Of a stretch of 6,126 nt of DNA, positions 1 to 4,341 are shown one piece after another. Source of the stretch: Victivallales bacterium (GTDB taxonomy: Bacteria; Verrucomicrobiota; Lentisphaeria; Oligosphaerales; Oligosphaeraceae). The stretch's first letter is position 1, and every line of letters begins with the position of its first letter. The DNA lies in contig JAFRLP010000085.1 in assembly GCA_017431185.1 (NCBI GenBank), forward strand, positions 1-6,126, read 5' to 3'. The notes below the pieces were generated by a model that worked only from the letters and a program-made list of their open reading frames with translations, searched no databases and was not told the origin of the DNA. A program made the position numbers and the translations under genes.

Positions 1-33
1 GACGCCATCGGTACGCCGTCGGTACGCCGCACG
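1..33 (-). repeat. 11-base tandem repeat inside the tadG-like gene
   Basis: TCGGTACGCCG occurs twice head to tail (8-18 and 19-29). Viewed with an 11-base period, bases 1-11, 12-22 and 23-33 are three related units (the first two match at 9 of 11). The period is not a multiple of three, although three units are. It encodes the arginine-rich A-Y-R-R-R-T-D-G-V at the window edge. Confidence 0.65.
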
Positions 34-2289
34 AGCCGTGCTGACTGTCCACATGTAGTTGGAGGGATTGACATTGAAGAGGGACAACAGGCCGCTGCTG
101 ACATTGGGACTCTTCGAGTCGTAGCCGTTGAACCAGCTCAACACCCGCTGCCAGGGATTTCGCTGGCGGCGCGCCAGACCGACGGTGATGGTGCCGTCCC
201 CCGCAAAGAATTTTTCGTTAAGGATCCAGGGGCGGGCGGGAACTCCGGTGTACTGTTCGTTCACCAAGTCCCGGTCATCGCCATAGATTCGGGCATGCCC
301 CTTGAAGATGAAGGTGTCGTCAAAACCGATGAAGCAGTTGCGGTAGTCGTTGCGGGTCATGCCGCCGAAAAGTGCCTTGAGTTCGTCCGCCACCCAGATG
401 AACCCGTAGCCGTGGTCGCCGCACCAGAATTTGGGGATGAAGGGGTGGTGCCATTCAATGCCGAAAAGATAGACCGTGAAGAAGCAGAACCACTTGGCGG
501 AACACCAGCGGTACTGGGAGACCAGACCGACGGAATTGTCAATCTTGCGGCACATCTCGGGGAAGCGCCCGCGGCGGTTGATGCAGCTCGGGGAGAAATC
601 GAGGGTCTGCTTGAGCGAGTCCATGATGGAGGAGAACAGTTCGCCGATTCCGAACATATCACTGCCCCCGCCAATGCCATTGTTGTCGCCAACGGAAAGA
701 GTGTGGTTCGCCCTGCTCTGCCCCGTGATGCAACTGCCCTCCTTGCGGTTGGCGTTCTTGTACGACCGGCTGATGCCCTCCGCATAGTAACTCTGGGCGG
801 TGGGCTTGATGTTCTTCTCGTTGCTGTTCATCGTCTCTGCCGGATAGGTGCGGATGAACCACTGGTCTAGCCCGCCGGCCTTCGCACCGCTATTGCCGGA
901 CAGCATCTCCAGAAAACCGGCAGACGCCTTGCCGCCCGTGTAGTACTGCAACAAGGAGTCATAAACCTCCCCGTCCATCATGTTCAGGAAAAGGGTCTCG
1001 TATTCCTCGGTGTTGTAGAGAGGGGAGAAAATGCCGGCGAGGGAGGCATCACCGCTTTCGGCGGCCCCGTAGGGGTTGCTTCCCATCGGAACGTGCAGGG
1101 TGTAGAGGAAATCCTCGGAGATCTCGCCGTCCTTGTCGTGAGGCAGGTTGTATTCGAGGACCTGCTTGGCAGCCGCCTTCATGGCCATGGTCATGTTGAT
1201 GTTGATGGCGTCCAGGGCGAGGTTCATCGTCTCAATGGCCTTTTTGTCATCCTTGATCTGCGCTCCCAGCTTGCTTCCCCACTTGTACTTGGAAGAGCCG
1301 GACGAGGAGGAGGACTGCGGCTGCGACTGCTGCTGGGACTGCGCCGCGCTGTTCATCTGGTTCTGAATGCAATTGCTGTGGCTAAACCCGGCCATCGGCT
1401 TATTGCAGATCTTGCAGCAGTAGTCGCTCATGGTGATCTTGTTCATCTCGGTGAAGTTCCGAAATTGCAAGTCCCACATCGTCCAGTCCGGGTTGACCAC
1501 CTGCTTGCCGGATACGGGATCGGTGGTGTATTTCGGAGGCTCGGGATGTGAACGAGTAAAGATGTCCTTGTAGATCTGCTCGATTTCCGCCGGGCCGGGC
1601 GGGTTTCCGCTGGCGCTTTGCTCCTGAATCTTCTGGTAGGCCTCGTTCTTGACGGGATTGAGAGAGTTGACCCCGAAGAGCGAATTTTCGTCCCCCAGCA
1701 TATTGCCGTCGGATTTGTTGCCGGCGAAGGAGCTGGCGCTGTCCTCGCTGTTGTCATCCCCCATGGAGGACTCCAGCTTGTCCAGGAGCTTCTTGAGGTC
1801 ATCCTTCTTGACGTTGTAGCGGTAGTTGAGCCGAATCTTGTCCATGCCGCCCTGGGGACCCTGCCCGCACCACCAGCCGACGCCGTCCTCATCGTGGTTC
1901 TCATCACAGGGGAGCAGGTGGAAAAACCAATCCTCGGCATTGTCGCGGTCTTCCTTGAACTGCTTATAGGTCAGTTTCAGCCAGCGGTAGGTGATGTAGT
2001 CCATCTGTCGCTTGACCATCTGGACATACGTCCAGGCCATGGCACGGTTGACGGTCGCCATGCGGGAAAGTCCGTCCGCCTGCACGACTGCCGCCGAATA
2101 GGCCGCCGCGTCACAGGCATTCTGCAGTTCAATGCGGTGGTGGATAGCCTCGCCGACTGCGTAAACCCCCGATACCAGCATGAACAGGAAGAAGAAAATC
2201 GCCAAGGTGATGACCAGCACGGCCCCGTTGTCATCCCGGCCCAGCGAGAGGATTTTACGGCAAGCGATGTTCCAGGTTCGATTATCCAT
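1..2289 (-). CDS. Large TadG-like pilus-assembly protein, 3' end outside window
   Basis: I translated this frame from the ATG at 2289 to base 1: 763 codons without a stop, so it is one long gene that runs off the left edge. Residues 21-46 (N-G-A-V-L-V-I-T-L-A...) form a membrane anchor, followed by H-R-I-E-L-Q-N-A-C-D-A-A-A-Y-S-A-A (about 51-67), matching the TadE/TadG-like N-terminal domain whose hallmark is Q-N-A-x-D-A-A-A-xx-x-A. Mature position +5 is Ile instead of Glu, so processing by the peptidase is unlikely. The remainder should be extracytoplasmic: an Asp/Ser-rich stretch near 185-205, a Cys/His knot at 292-307, a Gln/Ser linker at 309-333, and an aromatic, Cys-rich C-terminal half. 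No von Willebrand A domain with a MIDAS motif is evident. A strong SD and the TGATG overlap tie it to the tadE-like gene. Strict TadG orthology is uncertain; a PVC-type TadE/G-like protein is the safer name. Confidence 0.8.
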   Translation of the reverse strand, partial: MDNRTWNIACRKILSLGRDDNGAVLVITLAIFFFLFMLVSGVYAVGEAIHHRIELQNACDAAAYSAAVVQADGLSRMATVNRAMAWTYVQMVKRQMDYITYRWLKLTYKQFKEDRDNAEDWFFHLLPCDENHDEDGVGWWCGQGPQGGMDKIRLNYRYNVKKDDLKKLLDKLESSMGDDNSEDSASSFAGNKSDGNMLGDENSLFGVNSLNPVKNEAYQKIQEQSASGNPPGPAEIEQIYKDIFTRSHPEPPKYTTDPVSGKQVVNPDWTMWDLQFRNFTEMNKITMSDYCCKICNKPMAGFSHSNCIQNQMNSAAQSQQQSQPQSSSSSGSSKYKWGSKLGAQIKDDKKAIETMNLALDAININMTMAMKAAAKQVLEYNLPHDKDGEISEDFLYTLHVPMGSNPYGAAESGDASLAGIFSPLYNTEEYETLFLNMMDGEVYDSLLQYYTGGKASAGFLEMLSGNSGAKAGGLDQWFIRTYPAETMNSNEKNIKPTAQSYYAEGISRSYKNANRKEGSCITGQSRANHTLSVGDNNGIGGGSDMFGIGELFSSIMDSLKQTLDFSPSCINRRGRFPEMCRKIDNSVGLVSQYRWCSAKWFCFFTVYLFGIEWHHPFIPKFWCGDHGYGFIWVADELKALFGGMTRNDYRNCFIGFDDTFIFKGHARIYGDDRDLVNEQYTGVPARPWILNEKFFAGDGTITVGLARRQRNPWQRVLSWFNGYDSKSPNVSSGLLSLFNVNPSNYMWTVSTARAAYRRRTDGV

Positions 2290-3011
2290 CAGTAGCCCTC
2301 CATCTTCCCAAATCTATCCGTGCCCAGATTATGGTCTTTTCCCGAGCGCGGAAAGGTACGGGTGTCCCACGGCATCGGCATGATACAGGTTTCGCGCAGG
2401 AAAAACATACGTGCGCCGTTATTGGACGAATCATTGTCCAGCGTCTGCATTATGTCCGAGGGAACCAATCCCGCCGAGGACCATTCGACTTCCGCCTTCT
2501 TCTCCAAACGCTTGAAACTGAAATAGGCGATGAGCGGCCCTGCCATTGGAATGTACAAGGGATAAAGGAACTGGACAGTCACCTTCACGGCGGGTATGTC
2601 CGGCAAAAAGCCGCTGTTCAGGTCGTCGATGCCGACCTGGGGCATGGTGGTAAGGAAACCGGATCCAGGCACGGGGCCCCAGCCGGGAATCACGAGGGGG
2701 TCGGAGGCGTCAGAGTCGATGCTGCTGGGCAATTGCGCCATCCAGGCCAGCGCAGTGCAGGCCGCGCGGTGGACAGGTCCACCACTCATGAAAAAAGAAC
2801 CGTCCGGGTCGCTGTAGTCCCTCGGATTATAGACGAGGGCGGCACGGGCAGCCGAATACGCCGCATAGTGCGTCATCTGCTTTGCCATGCACACCAACGC
2901 CAGTTGGATGGTGCAGAAAATCATAAAGACCAGAAGAGGCATCACCAGCACAAACTCCATCAGGGCTGTGCCGTTCTCGTCTGTCAGGATGTCCGTTTTT
3001 CTTCTGGACAT
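2289..3011 (-). CDS. tadE: TadE-like pseudopilin (240 aa)
   Basis: The N-terminus has a 14-residue leader ending E-N-G, then T-A-L-M-E-F-V-L-V-M-P and a hydrophobic helix to about residue 41, followed by the segment M-T-H-Y-A-A-Y-S-A-A-R-A-A-L, matching the TadE pattern (GxAxxEF...P then an Ala/Arg-rich amphipathic helix). Cleavage at G14|T15 would place Glu19 at mature +5. TadE and TadF are known to be processed by TadV in Aggregatibacter, so this is probably a substrate of the peptidase encoded just upstream. The remaining 180 residues are extracytoplasmic and divergent, with a second hydrophobic patch near 150-168. The length is somewhat greater than many TadE proteins. The ATG at 3011 lacks an SD and follows a T7 run directly. 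The stop shares one base with the next start (TGATG), suggesting coupling to the tadG-like gene. Confidence 0.82.
   Translation of the reverse strand: MSRRKTDILTDENGTALMEFVLVMPLLVFMIFCTIQLALVCMAKQMTHYAAYSAARAALVYNPRDYSDPDGSFFMSGGPVHRAACTALAWMAQLPSSIDSDASDPLVIPGWGPVPGSGFLTTMPQVGIDDLNSGFLPDIPAVKVTVQFLYPLYIPMAGPLIAYFSFKRLEKKAEVEWSSAGLVPSDIMQTLDNDSSNNGARMFFLRETCIMPMPWDTRTFPRSGKDHNLGTDRFGKMEGY
2290..2301 (-). promoter_or_regulatory. Ribosome binding site of the tadG-like gene
   Basis: GGAGGG (2301-2296) lies inside the last codons of the tadE-like gene, 6 nt before the ATG at 2289. With the TGATG overlap it fixes the start of the large downstream gene. Confidence 0.65.
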
Positions 3012-3027
3012 GGCTTAAAAAAATGAA

Positions 3028-3071
3028 CAGTGGGCAGTGGACAGTCTAGATTTCTAGACTAACCACTACCT
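3028..3071 (-). terminator. Interrupted inverted repeat with downstream T7: possible attenuator or mobile palindromic repeat
   Basis: The inner arms AGTCTAGA (3043-3050) and TCTAGACT (3053-3060) are perfect complements. After a 2/2 mismatch the outer arms continue (GGCAGTGG 3033-3040 against CCACTACC 3063-3070, one mismatch). The transcript would form a long hairpin followed, about 9 bases later, by seven T residues just before the tadE-like start. That spacing is longer than in a typical intrinsic terminator, so partial termination is only possible. The plus-strand arm is also a 7-base tandem series, CAGTGGG-CAGTGGA-CAGTCTA (3028-3048), which suggests a repeat-derived element. Confidence 0.45.
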
Positions 3072-3072
3072 G

Positions 3073-3609
3073 CTAAAAATACGCGGTGGATTCCCAGGCC
3101 AGGGTAATCCAAAGGCCCAGGGCGATGGCCACGCCAAAGGGGAGGCGCACCCGCTCGTCTGTCTTGGCAGGGAGGGCCTCGCGTCCTGCCTGGCGGTCGT
3201 AACGCCAGTCAAAGACGCAGCGCACCCAATGCTTGAGGCGGCTGCCGTCCACCTTGCCGACCAGCAGCATTGCCGCGGCCAGCACAAAACCGGCGGCGGA
3301 AGTGCAGAATAGCAGCATCGGAATGCGACGCAGGCCGCAGATGCAACCAGCGGCGCAGAGCATCTTCACATCCCCCCCTCCGGCGCCGCGCAGGAGGAAG
3401 GGAATCAGCAGGAACAAGCCGGCGGCCAGTCCGCCGAGCAATCCGTCCATAAACAATGGCATCCGACCATAGCCGAAACGCCAGACCAGGGCGGCAGCAA
3501 GCATACCCAAGGTCAGAACATTGGGCAGACGCCGGTACTTGCAGTCATACCAGCACAGCACCCCCAGCCAGGGAGTCGCCGTTATGGCCATGAAAAGCAG
3601 AGATTTCAC
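3073..3609 (-). CDS. tadV: Prepilin peptidase, A24 family (TadV/CpaA type), about 178 aa
   Basis: This is a membrane aspartyl protease that removes the leader from prepilins at the inner membrane. Numbered from the GTG at 3609, the first catalytic Asp is D22 in W-Y-D-C-K...LPN (3544-3546) and the second is D80 in G-G-G-D-V-K-M (3370-3372), the GxGD motif of the family. About five hydrophobic segments lie near 4-21, 31-43, 56-73, 96-116 and 158-172, and a late L-P-F-G-V-A-I-A-L-G segment matches the family's C-terminal P-F-G element. It has no N-terminal methylase domain, as in TadV/CpaA. An upstream in-frame ATG at 3690 is rejected because its extra residues (GGGVPAAV, WRRRPRRR) are only the hairpin repeats translated. 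GTG 3609 keeps the first hydrophobic segment whole; ATG 3591 is the alternative. Neither has a clear SD. Likely substrates are the two adjacent pilins and the TadE-like protein. Confidence 0.87.
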   Translation of the reverse strand: MKSLLFMAITATPWLGVLCWYDCKYRRLPNVLTLGMLAAALVWRFGYGRMPLFMDGLLGGLAAGLFLLIPFLLRGAGGGDVKMLCAAGCICGLRRIPMLLFCTSAAGFVLAAAMLLVGKVDGSRLKHWVRCVFDWRYDRQAGREALPAKTDERVRLPFGVAIALGLWITLAWESTAYF

Positions 3610-3630
3610 GGAAAACCGTGGGGAATGCTG

Positions 3631-3654
3631 ACGGCGGCGGGGACGCCGCCGCCA
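3631..3654 (-). repeat. GC-only hairpin, copy 2, identical to copy 1
   Basis: This is an exact 24-base repeat of 3662-3685, separated by 7 bases and giving a 31-base tandem period. Four of the seven spacer bases (GCAC in plus orientation) recur after the other copy, so the unit extends a little beyond the hairpin. It ends 21 bases upstream of the proposed GTG start of the peptidase gene. Confidence 0.8.
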
Positions 3655-3661
3655 TGCACCT

Positions 3662-3685
3662 ACGGCGGCGGGGACGCCGCCGCCA
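3662..3685 (-). repeat. GC-only hairpin, copy 1 in transcript order
   Basis: A 24-base sequence reads on the transcribed strand as T-GG-CGGCGGCG-TCCC-CGCCGCCG-T. It forms a perfect 8-bp all-GC stem with a TCCC loop. It begins 9 bases past the pilin stop codon. No T-run follows, so it is not a standard Rho-independent terminator; mRNA stabilisation or attenuation is possible. Confidence 0.8.
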
Positions 3686-3693
3686 AGCACTCA

Positions 3694-4041
3694 TTACTCT
3701 TCGCCGCCAGTCTTGTTGGCGTCGGAGCCACGAATGACATCGCCCTGCTTCTGCTGTTCTTCGACACGGCTCTTGTCCGTCTCGCGGGAGGACTGCACTT
3801 GCGATGCCAGACCGGCCATTTCGCTCTCCTTCACGGAGAGGGCCTGGGTGGACTGGGTGAACATGTTGGCGATACGGCTGCCAAAGACCATCACGACGCC
3901 GACGACGGCCGCCGCGACCAGCAGAGCGATCACCACGTACTCCATCGCCACGGCACCACGCTGGTCGCCGAGCAACGCGCACAGGAAACGGCCCAAACGG
4001 GTGCGCTTCGCCCTCTGCAACTTCATCTGGATGCTTGTCAT
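3694..4041 (-). CDS. flp: Flp-type major pilin with extended C-terminal tail (115 aa)
   Basis: The N-terminal 29 residues are a strongly basic leader ending D-Q-R-G. The next residues, A-V-A-M-E-Y-V-V-I-A, begin a helix running to about residue 52. The predicted cleavage is G29|A30, with Glu34 at mature +5 and Tyr35 at +6, the Flp signature recognised by TadV-type peptidases. The mature length of 86 aa is longer than typical Flp pilins (about 50-60 aa). The extra part, roughly residues 66-115, is hydrophilic, rich in Lys, Glu, Gln and Ser, and likely a helical or disordered surface tail. The start has an excellent SD (AAGGAG, 7 nt spacing). The gene ends TAATGA (stops in two frames). It sits immediately before two strong hairpins and the peptidase gene, the flp-tadV order seen in known Tad loci. 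I take it as the main pilin because of its RBS and position; its abundance is inferred. Confidence 0.85.
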   Translation of the reverse strand: MTSIQMKLQRAKRTRLGRFLCALLGDQRGAVAMEYVVIALLVAAAVVGVVMVFGSRIANMFTQSTQALSVKESEMAGLASQVQSSRETDKSRVEEQQKQGDVIRGSDANKTGGEE

Positions 4042-4054
4042 TTTGATTCTCCTT
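4042..4054 (-). promoter_or_regulatory. Strong Shine-Dalgarno site of the flp pilin
   Basis: AAGGAG (4054-4049) lies 7 nt before the ATG at 4041. It is the best RBS in the window apart from that of the tadG-like gene, and it supports the 4041 ATG over the in-frame Met at residue 6. The 39-base gap around it (4042-4080) shows no convincing -35/-10 pair on the minus strand. Confidence 0.7.
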
Positions 4055-4080
4055 GTTTTGTGTTTGGGGGGATTTTTCTA

Positions 4081-4341
4081 TTAGGGGATGGGCAGGGCCA
4101 AGCCGTCCTGCACCATTTCAAAAAACTTCTGCATCTCCTTTCCGTAGCCCTTGTACTGTCCAGTGCCAAAGTCGTAGATGCCCTTGTATTCGATTTTCTT
4201 TCCGGAGCCTGCCCAGTCGAGCGGCACGGAACAGCCGTTCCACACCAGATAGACGGGGATGGCAGCCAAAAACACCAGCATGGCGTACTCCATCAAGATG
4301 GAACCACGCTCGCCGTTTCTTTTGTCACAACCACGTTTCAT
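4081..4341 (-). CDS. Small Flp-class pilin-like protein (86 aa)
   Basis: This is a type IVb prepilin by its N-terminus: a short basic leader (MKRGCDKRNGERG) ends in Gly13, followed by S-I-L-M-E-Y and a hydrophobic stretch to about residue 33. Cleavage G13|S14 would place Glu18 at mature position +5 and Tyr19 at +6, as in Flp pilins. The mature form would be 73 aa. The tail is Gly/Tyr/Lys-rich and contains one Cys (residue 37). The start is supported by TTGGAG 8 nt upstream, lying inside the preceding gene, and by the ATGA overlap with that gene's stop. The gene ends in a tandem stop, TAA-TAG. It differs strongly from the next pilin, so it may be a minor or initiating pilin, or a pseudopilin, and not simply a second major subunit. 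The pilin class is well supported; the exact role is inferred. Confidence 0.8.
   Translation of the reverse strand: MKRGCDKRNGERGSILMEYAMLVFLAAIPVYLVWNGCSVPLDWAGSGKKIEYKGIYDFGTGQYKGYGKEMQKFFEMVQDGLALPIP

Noticed and set aside
1618..2295. 225-aa plus-strand ORF, and similar plus-strand ORFs at 295-870 and 1093-1551
   Set aside because: They are antisense to the continuous TadG-like frame, have no recognisable domains, and arise from GC-rich third positions on the real strand.
2331..3026. 231-aa plus-strand ORF
   Set aside because: It is antisense to the TadE-like gene, which has a clear pseudopilin N-terminus and correct spacing to its neighbours.
3631..3685. Small CRISPR array
   Set aside because: There are only two copies, with a 7-base spacer; CRISPR spacers are about 30 bases or more, and the unit is a simple GC hairpin.
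3631..3685. Rho-independent terminator
   Set aside because: The stems are strong but no T-run follows on the transcribed strand, and the operon continues.
3610..3690. N-terminal extension of the prepilin peptidase from the ATG at 3690
   Set aside because: The added residues are the two GC hairpins read as codons, the region has no SD, and the first membrane segment and catalytic Asp begin only after 3609.
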